Source: Paenibacillus solani (lineage in GTDB: Bacteria; Bacillota; Bacilli; Paenibacillales; Paenibacillaceae). From it: a DNA stretch of 64,000 bases. The stretch lies in assembly GCF_001277345.1 (NCBI RefSeq), contig NZ_LIUT01000001.1, forward strand, positions 800,491 to 864,490, in the 5' to 3' direction. Below the pieces are notes generated by a model that was not told the DNA's origin, did not search any database, and saw only the letters and a program-made list of their open reading frames with translations. Position numbers and translations under genes: made by a program. Of the stretch, positions 32,438-41,670 are shown piece by piece. Every line of letters begins with the position of its first letter. Positions within the stretch are counted from its first letter, which is position 1.

Positions 32438-33685
32438 ATGCGCCGTGCTGTTTCGTTAATCATGAATGGCATGCAGCCGTCTAGACTGGCAGCGGTGCTG
32501 GCGGTGTGGTGCCTGTCTTTATTGTATGTATTATTCCAGGGGGGCAAAACCTCGATTATGCTCTTCTCCATGATCAGCCTTCTCTCCATCTATTTGATCG
32601 GAGCCGGCTTTGGCGGAGTGAATCGTGTCATAGCGCAGCGGAGCGTACGGGGGGGAGCGGAACGCGGAGTGGAACAACTTCATGCAGGTGAGCAGGTGAG
32701 TGTGAAGCTGGAGGTTCACATTCCGGGATTTCTGCCTACACCCTATTTAATCGTCCGTGAAGTATTGCAAAGGCATAACGGTGACTCGTGGTCTTTTGAA
32801 GACAGCGTAATACCCAATCTCCGCGGGGCGGGCAAGCTTGTCTTTCAGACTCCTCCGTTAGAGCGGGGGCGGTATGTATTTTCCAAGACGGAATTCATAA
32901 GCGAGGATATATTCGGACTTATGGAGCACAAGGGACGCTTAGAAGTGCAGACGAATTTCCACGTACTGCCGCGAACTGTATATATTCCAAAATGGCAGCG
33001 AAACATTCGAAATTCCAGATTGGGAGGCACTCATACTACGATCTCTGCTTCAAGACGCGAAACAACGCAGATTAACGGGGTCCGCGATTATGTATATGGC
33101 GATCGGATCTCCCGGATCCATTGGAACGCAACGGCAAAAACCGGCACGTGGAAATCGAAGGAGTTTGAGCATGAATCCTTTCCCAGAACCTTGATCGTTC
33201 TGGATTGCACTGCGGAAGGGTATAATCATGCCCAGCAGTTTGAACTTGCCGTATCAGCTGCAGCATCGTTGATCGAATACGGTGCCAAAGAGCATGCGGG
33301 TACGGGCTTGTTCACGACCGCCAAGGAAGCAAGAATGTTTCCTCCTGCTGATAACGCCGGAGAACGAATGCGGATGATTCAGCACTTGGTTGATATCGAT
33401 TACAACCGGAAGAGCAAACTGATGGCTTCTTTGGAGACATCGTACCGCCATTTTCCTAAGGGAGCTTTATTCCTATTAATCAGCCCAATGAGCGGCAAGG
33501 ATGCTTCAGAGATCATGCGCTGGGTAGAGACCCGGGGAATGAATCCCTGTTTCCTTCAAATCACCAACCCCCGTAAACAGAATCAACGGGATGACTCCAT
33601 AGCGCTCCTTCAATCCCGGGGGATCTCAAGCTATTCTGTTTCTTCCCTTGAAGAGCTGCCAGCGGTGTTGGGAGGTGGGACATGA
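32438..33685 (+). CDS. DUF58 domain protein (MoxR partner)
   Basis: 415 residues. Two membrane helices lie at about 18-60 (LAAVLAVWCLSLLYVLF and MISLLSIYLIGAGF). After a beta-rich region comes the DUF58 core (about 200-245) with YVYGDRISRIHWNATAKTG followed by LIVLD, resembling a von Willebrand A-type start. It begins 2 nt after the moxR stop and overlaps the next gene by 4 nt (ATGA). It probably assembles with the ATPase and the transglutaminase-like protein at the membrane. Process unknown. Confidence 0.9.
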   Translation: MRRAVSLIMNGMQPSRLAAVLAVWCLSLLYVLFQGGKTSIMLFSMISLLSIYLIGAGFGGVNRVIAQRSVRGGAERGVEQLHAGEQVSVKLEVHIPGFLPTPYLIVREVLQRHNGDSWSFEDSVIPNLRGAGKLVFQTPPLERGRYVFSKTEFISEDIFGLMEHKGRLEVQTNFHVLPRTVYIPKWQRNIRNSRLGGTHTTISASRRETTQINGVRDYVYGDRISRIHWNATAKTGTWKSKEFEHESFPRTLIVLDCTAEGYNHAQQFELAVSAAASLIEYGAKEHAGTGLFTTAKEARMFPPADNAGERMRMIQHLVDIDYNRKSKLMASLETSYRHFPKGALFLLISPMSGKDASEIMRWVETRGMNPCFLQITNPRKQNQRDDSIALLQSRGISSYSVSSLEELPAVLGGGT

Positions 33686-35919
33686 TGAAGTTATGGCAGG
33701 ACAAGTTATCCACTGTCTTCTTTGCCGCGCTAACGATGCTATGGATATGGATTATCGGAATGCAGTGGGTATCCTTTGCCAAAACGATCTGGCTGCCTGA
33801 AACAACGGCTATCGTTATTGCAGCATTGACCATCACGGCAGTGACCGAGGCTCTGCTGCCGATAAGGCAAGGATACCGAATGCTTGTCCAGTTCCTTCTG
33901 ATCTTGTACTCTGTGTACAGCTTGCTGTCCACTCATGGCAATGCGGTCCCTTCTTTTGTAACGGGTGGTTTCCTTACTAAGGAGATTATGCTTCTGTTCC
34001 CGTATCTGTGGTTTGCCGTTAGCACTTGGGCTGTTTTTCTGTTTGTTGCGCGCTGGACCAAAACGAAAAGTCGTGTGCTCTTTGTAACTGCGCTTAACGT
34101 TATCGGTTTAGCTGTGCTGGATTCATTTACAAGAATCGTGCTATGGGATGAGGTTGCCTGGATTGCCGCCGTCGGATTGTGCTGGCTCGTAACCAATCAT
34201 TTTAACCGGTTTCGGAGGCGTTTTCCCCAAGGCTGGGTTAGGCTATCCAAATCTCCCTTTAAGATTGTAGCTAATATTCTGGTCATTATTTCTTTGATTA
34301 TCGTGGCAGGAGTAAATATGCCGTACGTTAAACCGACATTAGTTGATCCATATACGGCCTGGAGAGAATGGAATGGTGTACCACTATCTAGCAGTGGCAT
34401 AACCGGGTCAGGTACTTTGTATGAGTCGTTAACGGAAAGCACGTCCGGATATGGAAGAGAAGACAACAATCTTGGCGGCGGCTTTAATTTTGACTATTCT
34501 CCTGTGATGTCGATTACCACTGACGAACGCAGTTACTGGCGTGGTGAGACGAGAACCGTATATTCGGGTACTGGATGGACGGATAGCGCTGACAATCAGC
34601 GTTCGGGGTCTGGGGTAGACATTGGCAAGGAATTGACTGAAGAAACGCGTGTATTCGTGCCCACCAAAACCTTGGAGCAGTCGGTCACCATGCTGAATGA
34701 TACGGTATATCCGGTGTTGTTCGGCGCCTATACGGTTCGCCAGCTAGACAGCATGGATGATCGTATTGACTCGGATCGGCTTCGCTGGGTGGCGGATCGA
34801 GCGGAATTGCATCTGGATGAAATACGGAATTCAGACTATCCGCAAAGCTACACCGTAACGTCGGACGTGCCGGTAATCCCCATAGAGGAGCTTAGCACCA
34901 AAACCTTCGATGAACTATATTCAGTGTCCATTGATAAAGCTTATCTTCAGGTACCAAGGAATTTTCCACACCGTGTTAAAAACCTGGCAGAAGAAATTAC
35001 GGCGGAAGGAAATACGCCGTATGAGAAGGTTATGCTCTTACAGAACTACTTAACAACCAATTATTCCTACACCAACACGCCTGATCTTACGCGCAAGAAG
35101 AGTGATGACTTTGTGGATGGTTTCCTGTTCGAGATACAGGAAGGGTATTGCGATTATTTTTCTACCGCTATGGTGATGATGTCGCGGTCTCTGGATATCC
35201 CTGCACGCTGGGTCAAAGGCTACGCCCCGGGAAGGGCGGCGATTCCGGATTACCCCATGGCGGACGGCCAGACGATGATAGAGCCTGAGAGCTATACTGT
35301 TACGAATGCCGATGCTCATTCATGGGTTGAAGTATACTTTGGCGAATATGGCTGGGTTCCTATTGAAGCTACACCGGGCTTCAGCATGCCGATCCTGACG
35401 GCGGACTCAGATGCTGATCCTGTAATGAATGAAGAGGTTGAAGAAGAGAAGGAAGAAGATGTAACCACTCCGGCTTCCTCTGCCGATGATCAACAACCAG
35501 GCTGGGTTACACCCGTGGTTATGGCTGCTCTCGGGGTTATTGTGCTGTGGATTGTGTATATCTTATGGAGAATGCGCATCCGTTTTCGTTTTGTCTCTGC
35601 AAGGATCCGCGCGGGCAAGCCGTTGACAGCAGCAGATAAGGTGATTGCCGAAACAGAACGTTGGATACGTGCCGCGCACCGCAGAGGTATGGTGAGGCAG
35701 GAACATGAAACTTTGCGAGAGTCGGTTCGTCGTTGGACGACTTCACACCCTGAACTGGAGCCCTTGCTTAGAGCGCTGCTCCTGCAATTCGAAACTGCCA
35801 GATATAGTCCTGCCCAAGTGAAGGAGGAGCAGTGGCGTTCGGTCCAGCACGATGCAGAGGAATTGAAGAAGACGCTGAAGGGCGTGCGCATCGTGCCCCA
35901 AGAATATCTCTCATCTTAA
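33682..35919 (+). CDS. Transglutaminase-like membrane protein (DUF3488/TgpA-like)
   Basis: 745 residues. About six membrane helices in residues 10-215 (DUF3488-like) precede an extracytoplasmic region with a transglutaminase core: catalytic Cys in EIQEGYCDYFSTAM (about 489), His in NADAHSWVEVYF (about 543), and acidic third residue in GWVPIEATPGF. A further helix lies at about 612-632 (WVTPVVMAALGVIVLWIVYILW), then a cytoplasmic DUF4129-like tail. It may crosslink or cleave exported protein or peptidoglycan. The start overlaps the DUF58 stop. Last gene of the operon. Confidence 0.92.
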   Translation: MMKLWQDKLSTVFFAALTMLWIWIIGMQWVSFAKTIWLPETTAIVIAALTITAVTEALLPIRQGYRMLVQFLLILYSVYSLLSTHGNAVPSFVTGGFLTKEIMLLFPYLWFAVSTWAVFLFVARWTKTKSRVLFVTALNVIGLAVLDSFTRIVLWDEVAWIAAVGLCWLVTNHFNRFRRRFPQGWVRLSKSPFKIVANILVIISLIIVAGVNMPYVKPTLVDPYTAWREWNGVPLSSSGITGSGTLYESLTESTSGYGREDNNLGGGFNFDYSPVMSITTDERSYWRGETRTVYSGTGWTDSADNQRSGSGVDIGKELTEETRVFVPTKTLEQSVTMLNDTVYPVLFGAYTVRQLDSMDDRIDSDRLRWVADRAELHLDEIRNSDYPQSYTVTSDVPVIPIEELSTKTFDELYSVSIDKAYLQVPRNFPHRVKNLAEEITAEGNTPYEKVMLLQNYLTTNYSYTNTPDLTRKKSDDFVDGFLFEIQEGYCDYFSTAMVMMSRSLDIPARWVKGYAPGRAAIPDYPMADGQTMIEPESYTVTNADAHSWVEVYFGEYGWVPIEATPGFSMPILTADSDADPVMNEEVEEEKEEDVTTPASSADDQQPGWVTPVVMAALGVIVLWIVYILWRMRIRFRFVSARIRAGKPLTAADKVIAETERWIRAAHRRGMVRQEHETLRESVRRWTTSHPELEPLLRALLLQFETARYSPAQVKEEQWRSVQHDAEELKKTLKGVRIVPQEYLSS

Positions 35920-36010
35920 ATTGTACGATGGTGCATGGGAAGGAATGTTCTTGTTATAATAATAGGGATAAAGCTTTTAGATGGATTGCTTCCTGATATT
36001 TAGTCATGAC

Positions 36011-36053
36011 AGACCGCCCGACCTGCTTTTGCAGCAGCCGGGTGGTCTTTTAC
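36011..36053 (+). terminator. Terminator after the transglutaminase gene
   Basis: AGACCGCCCG and CGGGTGGTCT form a 10-bp stem (one G-U) around an 18-nt loop, followed by TTTTACT. An extended -10 (TGTTATAAT, ending at 35960) lies 50 nt upstream, so a very short transcript from there is conceivable. Confidence 0.8.
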
Positions 36054-36103
36054 TGACAAAGAATACGACTCGTTCGGGCCCAAGGAAAGGGTTCGTGATT
36101 ATT

Positions 36104-36132
36104 TTTACTAAGGAACCGGAATATGGTATAGT
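36104..36132 (+). promoter_or_regulatory. Sigma-A promoter of the yqeG-to-yqeM operon
   Basis: TTTACT (36104-36109) and TATAGT (36127-36132) with exactly 17 nt between, 27 nt before the yqeG TTG start. Confidence 0.65.
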
Positions 36133-36159
36133 TTTTCGTATGAAATTGAGGTGACGAAC

Positions 36160-36690
36160 TTGTTTGAAATGTTAATTCCAAAGCTCCGTGTTAACACGGT
36201 TTTTGATATTAACCTTGAGGAACTATATAAACAGGGGTATCGAGGAATCATTACGGATTTGGACAATACCCTTGTAGGAGCCAAGGCACCACTGGCAACG
36301 CCCGAACTGGTCGATTGGTTCAAAAAAGTCAAGGAGATCGGTTTTCAGCTCATCATCGTTTCGAATAATCAGCTTGAACGTGTATCAAAATTTGCGACGC
36401 CGCTGGATATCCAGTTTGTGCATAAAGCTCGTAAACCAAGCAATACTCCTTTTCGCAAAGCGATGAGCATGATGGAGCTTGCTCCAGAGAAAACGGTTGT
36501 GGTTGGTGATCAGATGCTGACCGATGTATATGGCGGGAATCGTCTCGGATTGTACACGGTTCTGGTTATGCCTATTGCCATTCATGATGAGGGATGGTTT
36601 ACACGAATGGTGAATCGCCGGGTGGAGCGAATCGCATTAACCCGTTTGCGCAAAAAAGGATTGTGGATGGAGGAGGAACCTAAATTATGA
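36160..36690 (+). CDS. yqeG: YqeG family HAD IIIA-type phosphatase
   Basis: 176 residues. HAD motif I is GIITDLDNTLVGAK (nucleophile and acid Asp), motif II IIVSNN, motif III Lys in HKARKPSNTPF, and motif IV VVGDQMLTDVYGGNRLG. The substrate is unknown; related YqeG acts in Bacillales housekeeping. The TTG at 36160 is preferred over GTG 36151 because GAGGTG, which contains that GTG, serves as its ribosome site and homologues begin with L/M-F-E. It overlaps yqeH by 4 nt. Confidence 0.92.
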   Translation: MFEMLIPKLRVNTVFDINLEELYKQGYRGIITDLDNTLVGAKAPLATPELVDWFKKVKEIGFQLIIVSNNQLERVSKFATPLDIQFVHKARKPSNTPFRKAMSMMELAPEKTVVVGDQMLTDVYGGNRLGLYTVLVMPIAIHDEGWFTRMVNRRVERIALTRLRKKGLWMEEEPKL

Positions 36691-37814
36691 CGTTGCCTAC
36701 TGGCGGTGAAGACATCAAGAAGTGCAGCGGCTGCGGCATACCACTTCAAAGTGCGGCGCAGGACAAGCCGGGGTATTTACCGGAGAAGGCCTGGGATCGC
36801 GATCCGGTCATTTGCCAGCGCTGCTTCCGGATCAAGAATTATAATGAAGCCTCATCGGTTGCCGTAGACCAGGATGAATTTTTACGGCTGCTTGGGCAGA
36901 TCGGCGGTAAGAACGCGCTGGTCATACACATTGTGGATCTATTCGATTTTGAAGGAAGTCTCATATCCGGTTTGCAGCGGTTTGTCGGCAACAATCCGGT
37001 CATACTGGCCGTGAATAAGACCGATCTTTTGCCGAAGGTCACCAATTGGAACAAGGTTCTAAATTGGGTGCAGAAACAGTGTAAGGAGCATGGCCTGAGA
37101 ACGGAAGATATTGTGCTATGCAGTGCAAAGAAAAATCAAGGCTTTGAGCGGCTTCTCGAGACGGTTGCACACCATAGAGGCGATCGTGACGTCTACGTCG
37201 TCGGTGCCACGAACGTGGGTAAATCCAGCTTGATCAATCGCTTGATCCGCGATTACAGTGATTTGGATCAGGAGCTGACGGTTTCCCGTTATCCAGGAAC
37301 AACGCTGGATATGGTCCATATTCCGCTGGATGACGGACGGCATATCATTGATACGCCGGGTATCGTTTATCCATGGCGCTATAGCGAGCTTGTCAGCCGC
37401 CAGGATTTGGGTGCGATCATGCCTGAGAACCCGCTGAAGCCGATGGTATACCAGTTGAATGAAGGACAGACATTGTTCTTTGGAGGGTTTGGCCGGTTTG
37501 ATTTTCTGAAAGGAGAGCACCAATCCTTTACTTGTTTTATCAGCGGCAGACTAGGCATTCATCGGACCAAGCTGGAACGGGCGGACTCACTGTTTGCCGA
37601 GCATGCAGGGGAACTGTTATCCCCTCCGACCAAGGAACGGCTTGATGAAATGCCGGAATGGACAAGACATGAAATCCGGATTTCAAAGGGTACACGACAG
37701 GATGTGTTTATTTCGGGACTTGGCTGGATCAAGATCAATGGTGAGCTGGGAGCTCTGGTAGCAGTCCATGTGCCCAAAGGAATCAAGGTGCTGGCCCGTC
37801 CTTCCTTGATATAA
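36687..37814 (+). CDS. yqeH: Ribosome biogenesis GTPase YqeH
   Basis: 375 residues. An N-terminal treble-clef zinc finger has CSGCG and CQRC (about residues 9-49). The circularly permuted GTPase has G4 NKTDLLPK and G5 SAKK before G1 GATNVGKSS (about 171-179), G2 around PGTT and G3 DTPGI. The C-terminal domain ends with VAVHVPKGIKV. YqeH is needed for 30S subunit assembly. Start by ATGA overlap with yqeG and GGAGGAGG upstream. Confidence 0.95.
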   Translation: MTLPTGGEDIKKCSGCGIPLQSAAQDKPGYLPEKAWDRDPVICQRCFRIKNYNEASSVAVDQDEFLRLLGQIGGKNALVIHIVDLFDFEGSLISGLQRFVGNNPVILAVNKTDLLPKVTNWNKVLNWVQKQCKEHGLRTEDIVLCSAKKNQGFERLLETVAHHRGDRDVYVVGATNVGKSSLINRLIRDYSDLDQELTVSRYPGTTLDMVHIPLDDGRHIIDTPGIVYPWRYSELVSRQDLGAIMPENPLKPMVYQLNEGQTLFFGGFGRFDFLKGEHQSFTCFISGRLGIHRTKLERADSLFAEHAGELLSPPTKERLDEMPEWTRHEIRISKGTRQDVFISGLGWIKINGELGALVAVHVPKGIKVLARPSLI

Positions 37815-37895
37815 GTATAGTCAGAATGCTGGATAACACTAAAGGGACTAAACCTTGGGTCAACGCCCGTTTATTCATGGGAGAGGCAGGAGAGA

Positions 37896-38762
37896 ATGAA
37901 AGTGAATGCATTGATCGAGCATGATTATCTGCTCTTGGGTGTGATGGGGGATCCGATCGGACATTCGAAATCACCGGCCATGCACCAGGCAGCATTATCT
38001 GCCATGGGATTATCCGGTGCCTATGTGCCGCTGCATATTCGTCCGGAAGGATTAAGTGATGCCATTCAGGCAATCAAAGTACTGGGATTCCGAGGTGTGA
38101 ACATCACGATCCCGCACAAGGTGGAAGTTATGAAGTATCTGGATGTCATTGATGAAGGAGCGCAGCGCATCGGTGCTGTGAATACGATCGTCAATGATAA
38201 CGGTAAATTGACAGGATACAATACAGATGGTATCGGGTATGTCCGTTCCTTAAAGGAGGAAGCCTGTTCCGATCTTAAGGGAAAACATATTGTCGTACTC
38301 GGCGCGGGCGGCGCAGCCAGGGGAATCATACACGCTCTTACAGGGGAAAGTCCCGGTTCGATATCCATTGTAAACCGGACATCGGCCAAGGCTGTGGCGC
38401 TGGCCGCAGAATGGAGCTCGCTTGGTGATCTGAGGGGATACGGAGAGGATGAAGCCAACAAAGCGTTGCTCGAAGCGGACATCATCATTAATACAACTTC
38501 AGTGGGCATGTTTCCTCACATTACTGAAATACCTGTTTCGCCGAAACTTATCCCTGAAGGAATCGTTGTCAGCGACCTGATCTATAATCCTCTGAAGACC
38601 GAGCTGCTGCGGCAAGCGGAGCTTCGGCGATGCACAGTGCATGGCGGCCTGGGAATGTTCGTTAATCAGGGCGCGTACGCATTTGAGTATTGGACAGGAC
38701 AAGCAGCACCAGTAGAAGCCATGAAGGAAGCGGTGTTAAGAAGCTTCCAGCCTGAGTCATAA
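37896..38762 (+). CDS. aroE: Shikimate dehydrogenase
   Basis: 288 residues. The substrate domain has LLGVMGDPIGHSKSPAMHQAAL (shikimate-binding Ser-x-Ser at about 25-27), then NITIPHKVEVM (catalytic Lys, about 74) and NTDGIGY (about 96-102). The NADP domain has VVLGAGGAARGIIHAL and NRT. The C-terminal region has GLGMFVNQGAYAFEYWTG. It reduces 3-dehydroshikimate to shikimate in aromatic amino-acid synthesis. Its position between yqeH and yhbY is the conserved one. Confidence 0.96.
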   Translation: MKVNALIEHDYLLLGVMGDPIGHSKSPAMHQAALSAMGLSGAYVPLHIRPEGLSDAIQAIKVLGFRGVNITIPHKVEVMKYLDVIDEGAQRIGAVNTIVNDNGKLTGYNTDGIGYVRSLKEEACSDLKGKHIVVLGAGGAARGIIHALTGESPGSISIVNRTSAKAVALAAEWSSLGDLRGYGEDEANKALLEADIIINTTSVGMFPHITEIPVSPKLIPEGIVVSDLIYNPLKTELLRQAELRRCTVHGGLGMFVNQGAYAFEYWTGQAAPVEAMKEAVLRSFQPES

Positions 38763-38862
38763 TATCTTTGTTTATTGATTAATGCTTAGGCAAAAGCTAC
38801 AATATAGCTTTCAACACGAAGCACGCTATAATAATTGAATATTTAAGGAGTAATGACCAAGC

Positions 38863-39153
38863 ATGTTAACAGGAAAGCAAAAACGACATTTACGTTCGCT
38901 TGCGCATCATCTGGACCCGCTGTTTCAGGTAGGCAAGGGAGGCAGCAATGAACATCTGATCCGGCATATTTCCGAGGCGATCGAGAAGCGGGAGCTACTG
39001 AAAGTATCCGTGCTCAACAATTGTCTCGAAGATCCTCGTGAAATCGCTCAGGAGCTTGCCGAAGGGGCAGATGCCGAACTTGTGCAAGTCATTGGCAAGA
39101 CGATCGTACTGTATAAAGAATCGAAAGATCACAAAACAATCGAACTGCCATAA
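38863..39153 (+). CDS. yhbY: RNA-binding protein YhbY (CRM domain)
   Basis: 96 residues, one CRM domain: LTGKQKRHLRSLAHHLDPLFQVGKGG with the GxxG-type loop, then IGKTIVLYKES at the end. It is associated with pre-50S or 30S particles in other bacteria. Called yqeI in B. subtilis. An ATTTAAGGAG ribosome site precedes the ATG. Confidence 0.94.
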   Translation: MLTGKQKRHLRSLAHHLDPLFQVGKGGSNEHLIRHISEAIEKRELLKVSVLNNCLEDPREIAQELAEGADAELVQVIGKTIVLYKESKDHKTIELP

Positions 39154-39227
39154 TGGAGCGTGTGCTCTTTGGATGCAGGGGATTTGCAAGGAACTAAACT
39201 CTCTTACTTTAGGGGAGGTGAACCCGA

Positions 39228-39818
39228 ATGAAGGTAGGGATCATGGGCGGAACTTTCGATCCCATTCATATTGGACATATGCTTGCTGCGGAATCGGCAC
39301 GAGATGCTTACGGTTTGGACGAGGTATGGTTTATGCCAAGCCATATTCCTCCGCATAAAGAGGATGCGGGTGTGACCGGTTTGATGAGGCTGGAAATGAC
39401 GGCTGAAGCGATTGCCGGCCATCCGTCTTTCCGTACGCTCGACTGGGAAGTGAAGCGCGGAGGGGTATCCTATACGGTGGACACGGTGAGGGAACTTCGG
39501 AATACGTATCCTGAGCATGATTTTTCATTCATCATCGGAGCAGATATGGTAGCGTATCTTCCCAAGTGGGACCGGATTACTGAGCTGGCGGGAATGCTCA
39601 CCTTTATAGGGGTCAACCGTCCGGGTACTAATCTTTCGGTGGAGGCACTGCCAGACTTTCTGCAAACAGCAGTGGTTACGGCGGAAATGCCGATGATCGA
39701 AATATCGTCCACCATGATTCGGAACAGGGCAGCTGCAGGATCTTCCATCCGTTATATGGTACCGGATCGTGTATATGATTATATTGTTAGGAGCGGTATT
39801 TATGGCATACAACCGTGA
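39228..39818 (+). CDS. nadD: Nicotinate-nucleotide adenylyltransferase
   Basis: 196 residues. Nucleotidyltransferase motifs are GGTFDPIHIGHM (HxGH at 15-18 region) and EISSTMIRNR (ISSTxxR, about 166-175). Substrate segments include MPSHIPPHKED and FIIGADMVAYLPKWDR. It makes deamido-NAD from nicotinate mononucleotide and ATP. The 3' end overlaps yqeK by 17 nt. Confidence 0.95.
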   Translation: MKVGIMGGTFDPIHIGHMLAAESARDAYGLDEVWFMPSHIPPHKEDAGVTGLMRLEMTAEAIAGHPSFRTLDWEVKRGGVSYTVDTVRELRNTYPEHDFSFIIGADMVAYLPKWDRITELAGMLTFIGVNRPGTNLSVEALPDFLQTAVVTAEMPMIEISSTMIRNRAAAGSSIRYMVPDRVYDYIVRSGIYGIQP

Positions 39819-40383
39819 TGAACTCATAGCAGCCGTATCCTCCCAGATGCCGGCCAAGCGCTGGGAGCACACTAGAGGTGTAATGGAAACCGCGGTTATT
39901 CTGGCTGACAGGTACGGAGCAGACCCGGTTAAGGCCGAGTTGGCTGCCATCCTGCATGACGTGGCCAAATACTGGCCTATACAGAAGCTTCATCAAATGA
40001 TGGTGGAGCACGCGCTCTCCGAAGAGCTGCTGCATTACGACAAGCGGCTTTGGCATGCTGAGGTAGGCGCCTTCGTCGCGGAGCTCGAGTATGGCGTAAC
40101 GGATGTCGAGGTGCTTGACGCTATCCGTTACCATACATCGGGGCGCGTAGGAATGACGCTGCTCGATAAGGTGGTTTGCCTTGCGGATTACATGGAACCG
40201 GGACGGGATTTCCCCGGCGTGAATAATATCCGCGAACTGGCCAACCATAGCCTTGAAGGAGCCCTCGCAGCCGGTTTTGATTCGACGATTGGCTTTCTGC
40301 TTTCACGCAGACAAATTATTTTCCCGTTGACGGTATTAGCCCGCAACGATCTAATTAAGCAATTGGAGGAGGCGAATTCATGA
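39802..40383 (+). CDS. yqeK: HD-domain hydrolase YqeK (Ap4A hydrolase, symmetrical)
   Basis: 193 residues. HD metal site: RWEHTRGVMETAVILAD (His), AAILHDVAKYWP (HD, about 53-54), HAEVGAFVAE (His) and VCLADYMEPGRDFPGV (Asp). YqeK proteins split diadenosine tetraphosphate into two ADP. Start 39802 (MAYNRDEL) follows AGGAG inside nadD with 9-nt spacing; it overlaps nadD by 17 nt and rsfS by 4 nt, so translation is coupled. Confidence 0.93.
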   Translation: MAYNRDELIAAVSSQMPAKRWEHTRGVMETAVILADRYGADPVKAELAAILHDVAKYWPIQKLHQMMVEHALSEELLHYDKRLWHAEVGAFVAELEYGVTDVEVLDAIRYHTSGRVGMTLLDKVVCLADYMEPGRDFPGVNNIRELANHSLEGALAAGFDSTIGFLLSRRQIIFPLTVLARNDLIKQLEEANS

Positions 40384-40727
40384 CGTTGAAACCGAATGAA
40401 TTGTTACAGGTAGCCGTGGCTGCCGCTGAAGATAAAAAAGCGATGGATGTCGTTGTCCTTGATCTTAGAGGCATTTCATTGATTGCAGACTATTTTGTCA
40501 TTTGTCATGGTAACTCGGATACCCAGGTTCAAGCAATCGCAACCGAAATCCGTAAACAGGCTCATGATGCGGGCGTAGCCATGCGCGGTCTGGAAGGCAT
40601 GGACGCTGCACGTTGGGTGCTGATGGATCTTGGAGACGTGATTGTTCATATTTTCCATCGCGATGAGCGGGAATACTACAACATTGAGCGTCTATGGTCG
40701 GATGCTAAAGTGGTGGAGAACGTATGA
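40380..40727 (+). CDS. rsfS: Ribosome silencing factor RsfS (YqeL)
   Basis: 115 residues. Family segments: DVVVLDLRGISLIADYFVIC, GNSDTQVQAIA and RWVLMDLGDVIVHIFHRDEREYYNIERLW. It binds ribosomal protein L14 on the large subunit and blocks joining with 30S under starvation. It overlaps yqeK and cvfB by 4 nt each. Confidence 0.95.
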   Translation: MTLKPNELLQVAVAAAEDKKAMDVVVLDLRGISLIADYFVICHGNSDTQVQAIATEIRKQAHDAGVAMRGLEGMDAARWVLMDLGDVIVHIFHRDEREYYNIERLWSDAKVVENV

Positions 40728-41626
40728 GTCTGATCGCCGGCACATTGACGAAGCTCGTCGTCTCCAGAGAGGTGTCTCCATACGGATATTTTCTGGATGG
40801 TGAAGATCGGGATGTGCTTCTTCACTATTCTGAGCTTACGGAAAAAGTTAAGCCGGGGGATACGGTGGAGGTCTTTATTTTCTTCGACACGGAAGACCGC
40901 CTGGCCGCAACGATGAAGAAACCTTATCTTACACTGGGTGAAACCGCAAAGCTTGAAGTGGCGGACGTTCATCCGCGTCTCGGATGTTTCCTTGAGATGG
41001 GTCTTGGGCGGCAGCTGCTTCTTCCCATCCGGGAATTGCCGGAAATGCGTGAGCTGCATCCGCAAGTGGGAGATCACGTGTTTGTCCTCATGGAACATGA
41101 TAAGCAAGGCCGGCTTCGTGCGAAGCTTGCAGGAGAACAAGAGCTTGCTCCGCTGGCATTTCATGCCCCTGAATCGTGGAAAGGCCAGTGGTTTACTGCT
41201 TTGGTGTATAAACCGCTCCAGATGGGTACATTCGTCATCATTGATGGCGGCGTGATCGGTTTTGGCGCGATTGGCATGATCCATTCCTCTGAACGCACAC
41301 GCATGCTGCGTCTTGGCGAAGAGGTGAAGGTTCGGGTCAGTCATATCCGGGAAGACGGCAGAGTGAATCTGTCCATGGTTCCGCAAAAAGAGATTGGCCG
41401 GACGGATGATGCGGATCGGCTGCTTGCTTTTCTGGAGGAGCGTCCAGGTCATGCGATGCCGTATTCGGATGAAACGCCGCCCGATATCATCAAGCAGCGT
41501 TTTGGGATCAGTAAATCCGCTTTTAAACGGGCTCTTGGCAAGCTGATGAAGGACGGGCTCGTTACCCAGAAGGAAAGCTGGACCTACATGGTCAAACAAG
41601 AGGAAAATTCCGGTTCTAACGAATAA
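40724..41626 (+). CDS. cvfB: S1-domain RNA-binding protein, CvfB/YitL-like
   Basis: 300 residues. Repeated S1-like OB folds lie at about 1-65 (ending RLAATMKKPYL), 70-135 and 145-220 (GAIGMIHSSERTRMLRLGEEVKVRVSHI). A winged-helix C-terminal domain follows (about 240-300, DIIKQRFGISKSAFKRALGKLMKDGLV). CvfB was named for virulence control in Staphylococcus aureus and affects RNA stability or translation. In B. subtilis yitL is elsewhere, so its place between rsfS and yqeM is a lineage-specific insertion. Overlaps rsfS by 4 nt. Confidence 0.9.
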   Translation: MSLIAGTLTKLVVSREVSPYGYFLDGEDRDVLLHYSELTEKVKPGDTVEVFIFFDTEDRLAATMKKPYLTLGETAKLEVADVHPRLGCFLEMGLGRQLLLPIRELPEMRELHPQVGDHVFVLMEHDKQGRLRAKLAGEQELAPLAFHAPESWKGQWFTALVYKPLQMGTFVIIDGGVIGFGAIGMIHSSERTRMLRLGEEVKVRVSHIREDGRVNLSMVPQKEIGRTDDADRLLAFLEERPGHAMPYSDETPPDIIKQRFGISKSAFKRALGKLMKDGLVTQKESWTYMVKQEENSGSNE

Positions 41627-41670
41627 CCGAGGCTTTGGTAGGTGAAAGCTTCTAGGAAAGTGGTGTCATC

